From UMGS1975 sp959600905 (GTDB lineage Bacteria; Bacillota; Clostridia; Christensenellales; QAND01), in assembly GCA_959600905.1 (NCBI GenBank), contig CAUGNO010000001.1, positions 124,001-188,000 of the forward strand: a stretch of 64,000 nucleotides of DNA, given 5' to 3'. Both the position numbers and the translations under genes were made by a program. The notes under the pieces were generated by a model, which had not been told where the DNA came from, ran no database searches, and saw only the letters and a list, made by a program, of their open reading frames with translations. Position 1 is the stretch's first letter. Every line of letters begins with the position of its first letter. This document shows positions 34,342 to 41,792 of this stretch, one piece after another.

Positions 34342-35889
34342 TTAATGCTTAAAATGGCGCATATGGGTAAATACCATTGCAATGCCCAATTCATCACAAG
34401 CCTTGATGCTGTCCTCATCGCGGATGCTGCCGCCCGGCTGGATAATCGCAGTGATGCCCGCAGCGCCAGCCGCTTTTACACAATCGTCAAACGGGAAAAA
34501 AGCATCCGAAGCCAGTACCGCGCCCTTGACCCGCTCCCCTGCATGCTCTATGGACTGCTCTACCGCCCAAATCCGATTGACCTGGCCCGGGCCAATGCCG
34601 CAGCTTACCTGATCTTTGGCAATGGTAATGGCATTGGATTTTGTATGCTTTACCAGCTTCCAGGCAAATAAGAGATCCTCCATCTCTTTTTCTGTCGGCT
34701 GACGCTTGGTGGGCACCGTCAGTTCCCCAATGCCTCCTTGGTTAAATTCCTGTACCAGCAAACCGCCCATGACCTTTTTCATATCCAGCAATCCTTCCGG
34801 CAGTTCCTCACGGATGCCGGGCAGCTCTAACACTCGAAGGTTTTTCTTTTTGCAAAGAATTTCCAGTGCCTCCGGCGTGTAGGCCGGCGCCACAATGATT
34901 TCCAGGAAAATCTTGGCCATCTCCGCAGCCGTATCCGCGTCAACCGTCCCGTTTGTCACTACAATCCCGCCAAAAATGGATACAGGATCGGCATCATACG
35001 CCTTTTGGTACGCCTCTGCCGTAGTATCTGCCAATGCTACGCCGCAGGGATTGGCATGCTTTACGCCTACCACTGCAATCTTCTCGGTATTATCGCGGAA
35101 TTCGCGCAACAGTTCCAGTGCGCCATTTGTATCGTTGATATTGTTATAGGAAAGCTCTTTGCCATTGAGCTGCTTTGCCATCGGGAGGGTTGCCGGCGAA
35201 GCATCTATCTCTTTAAAGAACATCGCCTTTTGATGAGGATTTTCCCCATAACGCATATCCTGTACCTTTTCATAGGTCATGGTAAATTGATCCGGAATCT
35301 CAGCATGGGTATAATCTCGCAGATACTTTGCTATCATCGCATCATAGGCCGCCGTATGTTCAAATACCTTTCGACATAATGTCAGCTTGGTGTCATAGCT
35401 GACTTGCCCATGCGCTCTGAGCTCCTCAAGCACAACGTCATAGTCTGCTACATCCACGACTACCGCCACATCCCTATGGTTTTTCGCAGCCGCACGCAGC
35501 ATGCTGGGGCCGCCTATATCGATATTCTCAATGCACTCTTCAAAAGAGACACCAGGCTTCAGCATGGTCTGCTTAAACGGATATAGATTTACACAGACCA
35601 CATCGATGGGCACAACGCCCAACGCATGAATCTGATCCATATGGGCCGGATTTTCACGCATAGCCAAGATACCGGCATGTACCATAGGATGCAGGGTCTT
35701 TACCCGCCCATCCAGGCATTCCGGAAAACCCGTAATATCGCTGACATTGGTAACCGGAACCCCTGCTTCTTTTAAGGCCCTTTCCGTTCCACCCGTACTC
35801 ACTAGTTCAAAGCCGCACTCTGCCAACCCTTTTGCAAAAGGCACCAGGCCTGTCTTATCCGATACGCTTAAAAATGCTCTCCGCTTCAT
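34342..35889 (-). CDS. purH: Bifunctional AICAR formyltransferase / IMP cyclohydrolase
   Basis: Last two steps to IMP. The 515-aa product starts KRRAFLSVSDKTGLVPFAKGL (IMPCHase domain, MGS-like fold) and has DIGGPSMLRAAAKNH, RYGENPHQKAMF and KHANPCGVA of the transformylase domain. The C-terminus DECIDRAD-type region appears as DSIKACDELGIAMVFTHMRHFKH. Overlaps purN as ATGA. Confidence 0.98.
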   Translation of the reverse strand: MKRRAFLSVSDKTGLVPFAKGLAECGFELVSTGGTERALKEAGVPVTNVSDITGFPECLDGRVKTLHPMVHAGILAMRENPAHMDQIHALGVVPIDVVCVNLYPFKQTMLKPGVSFEECIENIDIGGPSMLRAAAKNHRDVAVVVDVADYDVVLEELRAHGQVSYDTKLTLCRKVFEHTAAYDAMIAKYLRDYTHAEIPDQFTMTYEKVQDMRYGENPHQKAMFFKEIDASPATLPMAKQLNGKELSYNNINDTNGALELLREFRDNTEKIAVVGVKHANPCGVALADTTAEAYQKAYDADPVSIFGGIVVTNGTVDADTAAEMAKIFLEIIVAPAYTPEALEILCKKKNLRVLELPGIREELPEGLLDMKKVMGGLLVQEFNQGGIGELTVPTKRQPTEKEMEDLLFAWKLVKHTKSNAITIAKDQVSCGIGPGQVNRIWAVEQSIEHAGERVKGAVLASDAFFPFDDCVKAAGAAGITAIIQPGGSIRDEDSIKACDELGIAMVFTHMRHFKH

Positions 35890-36521
35890 TGATCTTCCTC
35901 CTCCACATACACCTTACGCTGTTTTACACAGATCTTATCTTGTACCAATAAACGCACTACCTTCGGCAAAATAATATGCTCTGCCTGTTCCATCACCCGT
36001 GCCTGGAGCACCTCCGGCGTGTCGCAGGGGTATACTCGTACCGCTTTTTGCATGATAATGGGACCTGTATCCGTTCCTTCATCTACAAAGTGAACCGTAG
36101 CACCTGTGAGCTTCACGCCGGCCGACAGCACCGCCTCATGCACTTTAAGCCCGAAATACCCCTTGCCGCCAAAGGACGGAAGCAGCGACGGATGAATGTT
36201 TATAATGCGGTTCGGATAGGCCTTGATCACGTTTTCTCCCAAAATGGCCAGATACCCGGCCAGTACGATCAGGTCGGCGCCAAACGTTTTGAGCGCCTCT
36301 AAGATGGCCTGGTCAAACTCCTCCTTGCTTTCATACGCCTTGCGTATGATGATCTTACTGGGAATGCCATGCTTTTTCGCCCGCTCTAACGCGTATACAT
36401 CCTTTTTGGAGGAAATGACGCCGGCAATGCGTGCATCACGAATCTCCCCGCTTTCTATGGCGTCAATGACGCTTTGCAGATTCGTGCCGCCGCCCGATAC
36501 CAAAACACAGATATTTTTCAT
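35886..36521 (-). CDS. purN: Phosphoribosylglycinamide formyltransferase (GART)
   Basis: Third step of purine synthesis, transfer of formyl from 10-formyl-THF to GAR. The 211-aa product has the N-terminal CVLVSGGGTNLQSVID, the folate site block IINIHPSLLPSFGGKGYFG and GATVHFVDEGTDTGPII with the catalytic Asn/His/Asp set. ATGA overlap with both purM and purH. Confidence 0.97.
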   Translation of the reverse strand: MKNICVLVSGGGTNLQSVIDAIESGEIRDARIAGVISSKKDVYALERAKKHGIPSKIIIRKAYESKEEFDQAILEALKTFGADLIVLAGYLAILGENVIKAYPNRIINIHPSLLPSFGGKGYFGLKVHEAVLSAGVKLTGATVHFVDEGTDTGPIIMQKAVRVYPCDTPEVLQARVMEQAEHIILPKVVRLLVQDKICVKQRKVYVEEEDQ

Positions 36522-37549
36522 TTCAGCAGCTGCACCTTCTCTTCACCCGCAGCCACATCGCCGATGATATAAGCAGTCTCGCCTGCTTTTTTTGCAGCCT
36601 CTAACGCTCTGTCTGCCATGTTTGGATTGACCACTATCACCATACCGATGCCCATATTGAAAATGTTATACATCTCCATCACATCCAGACCGCCCGTTTG
36701 CTGCATCAATTTAAACAGCGGCGGCATAGCCCAGGCCTTCAAATCGATTCTGGCACATAGGCCGTCCGGTACGATTCGCGGTACATTTTCAATGAAACCG
36801 CCGCCCGTAATATGAGCAATCGCCTTTACATCCGCTGCCTTACAAATTTCCTGTACAGCGTTTACATAGATGCGTGTCGGCCGCAGCAATGCTTCTCCCA
36901 GTGTGCAGTCCAGCGCTTCGATCCATTGGGACAGCGAATCCTCCGTCATAGAAAAGATCTTACGAATCAACGAATAGCCATTGCTGTGGGCACCTGAGGA
37001 AGCAAGCCCAATGAGCACATCGCCGGCCTGCATACGGCTGCCATCTATCACATCCGCCTTATCCGCCAGCCCCACGGCAAACCCTGCCAGATCATAGTCG
37101 TCCTTGGCATAAAAGCCGGGCATTTCCGCTGTTTCTCCGCCAATGAGCGCACATCCCGCCTGCCGGCAGCCTTCTGCCACACCAGAAACAATTTTGGCCG
37201 CCTTTACCGGCTCTAGCTTACCAACAGCCAGGTAATCCAAAAAAAACAGAGGCTTCGCCGCATGGCATGCAATGTCGTTGACACACATTGCCACGCAATC
37301 GATCCCGATGGTATCGTGCTTATCCAGCAGCATTGCCAGCCTTAGCTTGGTTCCAACGCCGTCCGTACCAGATACCAAAACGGGTTGGCGCATCTTCAGG
37401 GCATCCTCGATGGAGTAAAATCCTCCAAAACTGCCCAGCCCGCTCAAAACATTGTCATCAAACGTCTGTGCAGCCATGTTTTTAATTCTACGCACCACGT
37501 CGTAGCCCGCTTCTACATTAACGCCTGCGTCTGCGTATGCTTTTGCCAT
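36518..37549 (-). CDS. purM: Phosphoribosylformylglycinamidine cyclo-ligase (AIRS)
   Basis: Makes AIR from FGAM with ATP. The 343-aa product shows the PurM-type blocks VSGTDGVGTKLRLAM, GIDCVAMCVNDIACHAAKPLFFLDY and GGETAEMPGFY. Its stop overlaps the purN start as ATGA; it starts 21 bp after purE. Confidence 0.97.
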   Translation of the reverse strand: MAKAYADAGVNVEAGYDVVRRIKNMAAQTFDDNVLSGLGSFGGFYSIEDALKMRQPVLVSGTDGVGTKLRLAMLLDKHDTIGIDCVAMCVNDIACHAAKPLFFLDYLAVGKLEPVKAAKIVSGVAEGCRQAGCALIGGETAEMPGFYAKDDYDLAGFAVGLADKADVIDGSRMQAGDVLIGLASSGAHSNGYSLIRKIFSMTEDSLSQWIEALDCTLGEALLRPTRIYVNAVQEICKAADVKAIAHITGGGFIENVPRIVPDGLCARIDLKAWAMPPLFKLMQQTGGLDVMEMYNIFNMGIGMVIVVNPNMADRALEAAKKAGETAYIIGDVAAGEEKVQLLK

Positions 37550-37570
37550 GTGTACTTGCCTCCTAAATGA

Positions 37571-38068
37571 TTATAGCTCTTTGGCTAATTGTTGGATTTT
37601 TGCGTCTTTTTGCGCCACGCCGTCTGCCATTTCCTTTTTGTAAGCAGAAAGCTTGTCCCACAGCTCTGGCTGGCCGGCCGCTAAAATCTGCACCGCCATC
37701 AAAGCGGCATTTTTGGCACCGTCCACCGCCATGGTTGCTACCGGAATGCCCGGAGGCATCTGCACTGTGGCCAGCAAAGCATCCATGCCACCCAGATCTC
37801 CGCTGCAAAGCGGCACGCCGATTACCGGCAGAATGGTATGCCCTGCAATGGCGCCTGCCAAATGCGCTGCCTTGCCTGCTGCGGCGATGATAACCCCAAA
37901 TCCATTTTTATAGGCGTTTTCCGCAAATTCGCCTGCAACGGCAGGGGTGCGGTGTGCGCTCATAATATGCGTCTCTACCTCGATTCCAAACGATTTCAGG
38001 GTCTTTACCGCTGCTTGCATTACGCCCCAATCGCTGTCACTTCCCATGATCACTGCTGCTTTTGCCAT
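37571..38068 (-). CDS. purE: N5-carboxyaminoimidazole ribonucleotide mutase (PurE)
   Basis: Converts N5-CAIR to CAIR. The product of 165 aa has GSDSDWGVM and SAHRTP near the N-terminus and GDLGGMDALLATVQMPPGIPVATMAVDGAKNAALMAV near the end. I start at 38068 after AGAGAGG; a longer frame to 38095 would enter larC. The usual partner purK is not in the window. larB, a PurE-fold paralogue, lies two genes upstream. Confidence 0.95.
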   Translation of the reverse strand: MAKAAVIMGSDSDWGVMQAAVKTLKSFGIEVETHIMSAHRTPAVAGEFAENAYKNGFGVIIAAAGKAAHLAGAIAGHTILPVIGVPLCSGDLGGMDALLATVQMPPGIPVATMAVDGAKNAALMAVQILAAGQPELWDKLSAYKKEMADGVAQKDAKIQQLAKEL

Positions 38069-38081
38069 TTTTGCACCTCTC

Positions 38082-39389
38082 TTATTTTCTGGCATTCATT
38101 GCTGCCTGGTATACCGTTTCATACGATACATTTGCTGCTTTGGCAGCCCTTTGCACATCCTCATTTTCCGGCTTTGCCGTCGTACGCCCGCCACGCATAG
38201 CAGTTTTAACACGGATGGCACCATAGGCAGTTTCCACCGTTTCTTCTCCTCTGGGCAGAATCGTCCGCCTTGCGTTGTATGTACGTACACCCAGCGTAGT
38301 GGTATGCTCTAGCATCTTTGGTACAATCTGCCCGTTGTCCGGCCGATAGAGAGCACAGACCTTTGTTCCCATACGTCCCTTTTTCATATAGATAGGCTCG
38401 GTCCAAACATCCAACGCACCCGCTTCCCGAATTCGATCTACCGCATAGGCAATGGCCTCCGGCGTCATATCATCCAAATTGGCTTCGGAGATGGATACTT
38501 CATCTGCTGCGCCTTCTGTTTCTCCCCAAAAGATGCGTAAAAAGTTTAAAATTCCGAAATCCTTTTTGCCCAGGCCGTGGCCTACCGCCTGCGTTTTCAT
38601 CGTTGGCATGGGGCCGAAATCATCCGCCATCGCCGCTGCAATGGCCGCCCCGGTCGGGGTGCAAAGCTCTCCTTTTACCTCGGTTTGGTACATCGGCTTG
38701 CCCTGCAAAATCAAAGCTGTTGCCGGCGCCGGTACGCCGAACACGCCGTGTGCCGCCTTTGCCATGCCACTGCCCACATGAATGGGAGAACATACGATTT
38801 TTTCTACGCCCAGCTTATCCAGCAAGATGGCGGTTCCCACAATATCCACAATGGCATCTGTAGCCCCTACCTCATGAAAGTGTACTTTTTCTATGGGGTT
38901 GCCGTGTACGGCCGCTTCTGCTTTGGCTATGGCATAAAATATCTTTTGCGCCCGTTCTTTTGCGCCTTGTGAAATGGTGCTGTTTTCTATAATCTGCTTG
39001 ATCTCTCCATATCCGCGCGCCAAGCGATGGATATGGTCGTGATCGGATTCATGCGTATGGGCGTGACTGTGTTCATGAGCATGCATATGGTCATGATGCT
39101 CATGATCGTGGTGATGTGCATGTTCATGATCATGATGCTCGTGATCATGGTGATGTGCATGTTCATCATGCTCATGGGGATCCTCTTCTTTGGTTAGGTG
39201 TACATGCACGTCCGTACCTGTAATCCCCCACTTTGCTTTTTTCTCAATATGCAGCTCGTACTCATCGGAAAGGCCCAGCTTGGCCAGCTCCGCTTTCAAG
39301 TACTCGGGATCGATCCCCAAATCAAGCAGCGCGCCGATGGCCATATCCCCGCTGATACCTGCAAAGCAATCCAAATACAGTGTTTTCAT
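38082..39389 (-). CDS. larC: Nickel-pincer cofactor biosynthesis protein LarC with a His-rich insert
   Basis: LarC is the CTP-dependent cyclometallase that inserts nickel into the pincer nucleotide (NPN) cofactor of lactate racemase-like enzymes. The 435-aa product has the family start MKTLYLDCFAGISGDMAIGALLDLG and blocks IEKVHFHEVGATDAIVDIVGTA and VKGELCTPTGAAI. Residues about 72-121 are a metal-binding-type tract with more than 25 His in 50 residues, built partly by a 39-bp tandem duplication. It is one open frame, unlike Lactobacillus plantarum, where larC is made by programmed frameshift. ATGA overlap with larB; purE follows 13 bp later. Confidence 0.93.
   Translation of the reverse strand: MKTLYLDCFAGISGDMAIGALLDLGIDPEYLKAELAKLGLSDEYELHIEKKAKWGITGTDVHVHLTKEEDPHEHDEHAHHHDHEHHDHEHAHHHDHEHHDHMHAHEHSHAHTHESDHDHIHRLARGYGEIKQIIENSTISQGAKERAQKIFYAIAKAEAAVHGNPIEKVHFHEVGATDAIVDIVGTAILLDKLGVEKIVCSPIHVGSGMAKAAHGVFGVPAPATALILQGKPMYQTEVKGELCTPTGAAIAAAMADDFGPMPTMKTQAVGHGLGKKDFGILNFLRIFWGETEGAADEVSISEANLDDMTPEAIAYAVDRIREAGALDVWTEPIYMKKGRMGTKVCALYRPDNGQIVPKMLEHTTTLGVRTYNARRTILPRGEETVETAYGAIRVKTAMRGGRTTAKPENEDVQRAAKAANVSYETVYQAAMNARK
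39091..39168 (-). repeat. 39-bp tandem repeat (two copies) in the His-rich part of larC
   Basis: Two adjacent 39-bp copies starting at 39091 and 39130 differ at about three bases and each encode 13 residues of the pattern EHAHHHDHEHHDH. Flanking sequence is also CAT/GAT-rich. Such tracts often vary in length between strains. Confidence 0.85.
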
Positions 39390-40141
39390 CGAACCAACTC
39401 TCCCGTCGCAAGTTTATTGATTTGCCCGGCCAGATAGCCGGCCCCGAATCCGTTATCGATATTCACTACGCTGATGCCGTTGGCGCAGGAATTCAGCATG
39501 GTCAGCAACGCAGATAAGCCTCCAAAGTTAGCCCCATATCCAACAGACGTAGGCACAGCAATCACTGGCACTTCCACCAGGCCGGCCAATACGCCCGGCA
39601 AAGCTCCTTCCATACCGGCTACCGCGATGATAACGTTTGCCTGTTTAATCTCCTCTAACTTTGCAAACAGCCGATGGATGCCCGCCACGCCGATGTCATA
39701 ATATCTAGAAACCTTATTTCCCATACACATAGCCGTCAGCGCCGCCTCTTCACACACAAATAAATCGCTGGTGCCGGCAGCACAAATGGCTATATCCCCT
39801 CTCTCATGCCTTTCTCCCTGCCAACAGACTGCAATCTGGGCCTCGGGATAATAGGTTAGCTTGTCCTTCACGCTGAGCGCATCAAATTTATCAGAAGAGA
39901 TCCTGGTTACCATGACATGGGTAGACGCTACCTTAAGGATGTGCTGCAAAATCCCATCGATCTGCTCCGCTGTTTTCCCGGCTCCGTATACGACCTCCGG
40001 CAGTCCCTGCCGCAATTCTCGATGATGATCGATCTTGGCATATCCGATGTCTTCAAACGCCAAAGATTTGATCTGTTTTTCCGCCTGCTCTAGAGAAATA
40101 TCCCCCGTTTTTACCTGTTCCAGCAACGCCTGAAGATTCAC
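39386..40141 (-). CDS. larB: Nickel-pincer cofactor biosynthesis protein LarB
   Basis: LarB carboxylates and hydrolyses nicotinic acid adenine dinucleotide to start NPN cofactor synthesis. The 251-aa product has a conserved N-domain and a PurE-like C-domain (VAGMEGALPGVLAGLVEVPVIAVPTSVGYG and NSCANGISVVNIDNGFGAG). Start is GTG at 40141, overlapping the larE stop as GTGA. Confidence 0.94.
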   Translation of the reverse strand: MNLQALLEQVKTGDISLEQAEKQIKSLAFEDIGYAKIDHHRELRQGLPEVVYGAGKTAEQIDGILQHILKVASTHVMVTRISSDKFDALSVKDKLTYYPEAQIAVCWQGERHERGDIAICAAGTSDLFVCEEAALTAMCMGNKVSRYYDIGVAGIHRLFAKLEEIKQANVIIAVAGMEGALPGVLAGLVEVPVIAVPTSVGYGANFGGLSALLTMLNSCANGISVVNIDNGFGAGYLAGQINKLATGELVR

Positions 40142-40941
40142 TGCACTGGCTCCTTCCCTATGTTCATATTGCCCGTTTTGTATCCCTGCATATCCAACGC
40201 TACATAGCGATAGCCAACCGCTTTGACACGCTCTGCAACCTGTTCCATATCTTCATTCTGTAGAAAGGCCTGCATACTGTCTTTGGAAAGCTCCACCCTA
40301 GCCAAATCGCCATGATGGCGTACTCTTACAGCCGGATATCCCATCTCGTGAAAGACCTGTTCTGCTTTATCAATGCGCACCAAAGCCTCTTTGGTAATTG
40401 TATGATCTGTCGGAATCCTCGTTGCTAAACAAGCATAGGCAGGCTTTTGCGCTGTCGGCAGCCCCATATCGTCGCTCAGCTTTCGTATAGCCACCTTATC
40501 ATAGCCCAGCATCTGCAGAGGGCTCAACACCCCCAGCTCCTTTGCCGCCTTGCTGCCGGGGCGGTAGTCGGATAGATCATCCACATTGGCTCCATCACAT
40601 ACAACAGAAAATCCATCCTGTCTGGCCTGCGCTGTGATGGCCCCAAACACGCTTTTTTTGCAAAGGTAGCAGCGATTGATCGGGTTTTTTGCAATATTTT
40701 CATCTGCCAACACATCCAGAGGAATAATCTGCAAATCAATTTCATGTTCTTTGCAAAACTCTTTGGCTTCGTTCAATTCCCATTCCGGTACGAAAGCCGA
40801 ACGGCATGTGTATGCTTTCACATTTCTGCCCAACGCCTGCTTCGCACAGGCCAGCAGAAATGTACTGTCCACGCCGCCAGAAAAAGCGATGGCCACCCTG
40901 CCCTGCTGACAAAACCAATCTATGAGTTTTCGTTCCTCCAT
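40138..40941 (-). CDS. larE: ATP-dependent sulfur transferase LarE
   Basis: LarE adenylates the LarB product and inserts sulfur. The 267-aa product has the PP-loop VAIAFSGGVDSTFLL near residue 15, the block NRCYLCKKSVF and ACLATRIP, whose Cys corresponds by position to the sacrificial Cys of Lactobacillus LarE (family knowledge; which chemistry is used here is not settled by sequence). I start at the ATG at 40941 behind AAGGTG; the frame runs open to 41133 through non-coding sequence. First gene of the operon. Confidence 0.93.
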   Translation of the reverse strand: MEERKLIDWFCQQGRVAIAFSGGVDSTFLLACAKQALGRNVKAYTCRSAFVPEWELNEAKEFCKEHEIDLQIIPLDVLADENIAKNPINRCYLCKKSVFGAITAQARQDGFSVVCDGANVDDLSDYRPGSKAAKELGVLSPLQMLGYDKVAIRKLSDDMGLPTAQKPAYACLATRIPTDHTITKEALVRIDKAEQVFHEMGYPAVRVRHHGDLARVELSKDSMQAFLQNEDMEQVAERVKAVGYRYVALDMQGYKTGNMNIGKEPVQ

Positions 40942-40980
40942 TGCCAAACACACCTTCTCTGTTTTCCTTAGCCGTATTGT

Positions 40981-40990
40981 AATATTATAA
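40981..40990 (-). promoter_or_regulatory. -10-like element before larE
   Basis: Minus-strand TATAAT without a clear -35 at the right distance. A GGCTC-GTCA-GAGCC hairpin lies just upstream, around 41000-41014. Possible promoter for the lar-pur unit. Confidence 0.35.
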
Positions 40991-41041
40991 ACCATATCCC
41001 CAGGCTCTGACGAGCCTTTTCCGAAAGATTCTTGGAAAAAT

Positions 41042-41080
41042 AAAAAAACACCGCATTGATAGTGCGGTGTTTCTTTTTTG
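41042..41080 (-). terminator. Terminator after rpmA
   Basis: AAACACCGCA with TGCGGTGTTT and a following run of T on the minus strand, right after the L27 stop. It separates the rplU-rpmA transcript from larE. Confidence 0.9.
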
Positions 41081-41338
41081 TTATTGTACCGGATACACGG
41101 ATACCTGCTTTTTGTCGCGGCCTTTACGCTCAAACTTTACAGTTCCGTCTACCAATGCAAACAACGTATCGTCTCCGCCGATGCCTACATTGAGACCCGG
41201 ATGGATCTTCGTACCACGCTGACGGACGAGAATATTGCCGCCCAGGACGAATTGGCCATCCCCGCGTTTTACGCCAAGGCGCTTGGATTCGCTGTCGCGC
41301 CCATTTCGGGAGCTACCTACACCTTTCTTATGTGCCAT
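41081..41338 (-). CDS. rpmA: 50S ribosomal protein L27
   Basis: L27 reaches the peptidyl-transferase centre with its N-terminus. The 85-aa product starts MAHKKGVGSSRNGRDSESKRLGVK and lacks the roughly nine-residue N-terminal extension that most Firmicutes cut off with the protease Prp. No prp gene lies between rplU and rpmA, its usual place. The gap to rplU is 25 bp. Confidence 0.97.
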   Translation of the reverse strand: MAHKKGVGSSRNGRDSESKRLGVKRGDGQFVLGGNILVRQRGTKIHPGLNVGIGGDDTLFALVDGTVKFERKGRDKKQVSVYPVQ

Positions 41339-41363
41339 GGTTTACACCTCTCTCATCCATTGA

Positions 41364-41672
41364 TTATTTGCCCAAAGATTCAATCTCGATCTTCGTATAC
41401 GGCTGACGGTGGCCCGTCTTTTTGCGATAGTTCTTCTTCGGCTTATATTTGAAAACGATGACCTTTTTCCCCTTGCCGTGCGCCACGACCTTAGCCTTGG
41501 CTACGACGTCCTCCACAACAGGCGTGCCTACCGTGGTTTTTTCGCCATCGACCACCATCAAAACCGGAAGTTCTACGGTTTCTCCTACAGCAGCATCCAA
41601 CTTTTCCACATACAGGGCCTGCCCCTGCTCCACTTTATACTGTTTGCCGCCGGTTTGAACGATTGCGTACAT
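41364..41672 (-). CDS. rplU: 50S ribosomal protein L21
   Basis: L21 binds 23S rRNA near L20. The 102-aa product starts MYAIVQTGGKQYKVEQGQ and has the signature VIVFKYKPKKNYRKKTGHRQPYT. I start at 41672 after GGGGAGGTG; an open frame to 41732 lies in the leader RNA. First gene after its own promoter. Confidence 0.97.
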   Translation of the reverse strand: MYAIVQTGGKQYKVEQGQALYVEKLDAAVGETVELPVLMVVDGEKTTVGTPVVEDVVAKAKVVAHGKGKKVIVFKYKPKKNYRKKTGHRQPYTKIEIESLGK

Positions 41673-41757
41673 TGTTGCACCTCCCCATCCAAATATTTTG
41701 GGACTCGCCAAAATCAGGTAGCTTTGCAGCATTTAGACCTGTTCTGAGCGGTAACAC
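41673..41757 (-). promoter_or_regulatory. Structured leader of rplU (L21 leader candidate)
   Basis: About 85 nt between the predicted start of transcription and rplU. It can fold CAGGT with ACCTG, and TTTTGG with CCAAAA just before the ribosome site. Leaders of the L21 type in Firmicutes are known autoregulatory elements; this assignment is by position and foldability only. Confidence 0.5.
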
Positions 41758-41763
41758 TGAATT

Positions 41764-41792
41764 AGTATACAGCACATCTACGCGTCTGTCAA
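41764..41792 (-). promoter_or_regulatory. Strong sigma-A promoter of rplU-rpmA
   Basis: Consensus TTGACA, 17-bp spacer and TATACT. The -35 box overlaps the stop codon of the RNase G gene. Confidence 0.88.

Noticed and set aside
39051..39180. Repeats suspected as a CRISPR-like array
   Set aside because: They are in-frame codons of the LarC His-rich tract without spacers.
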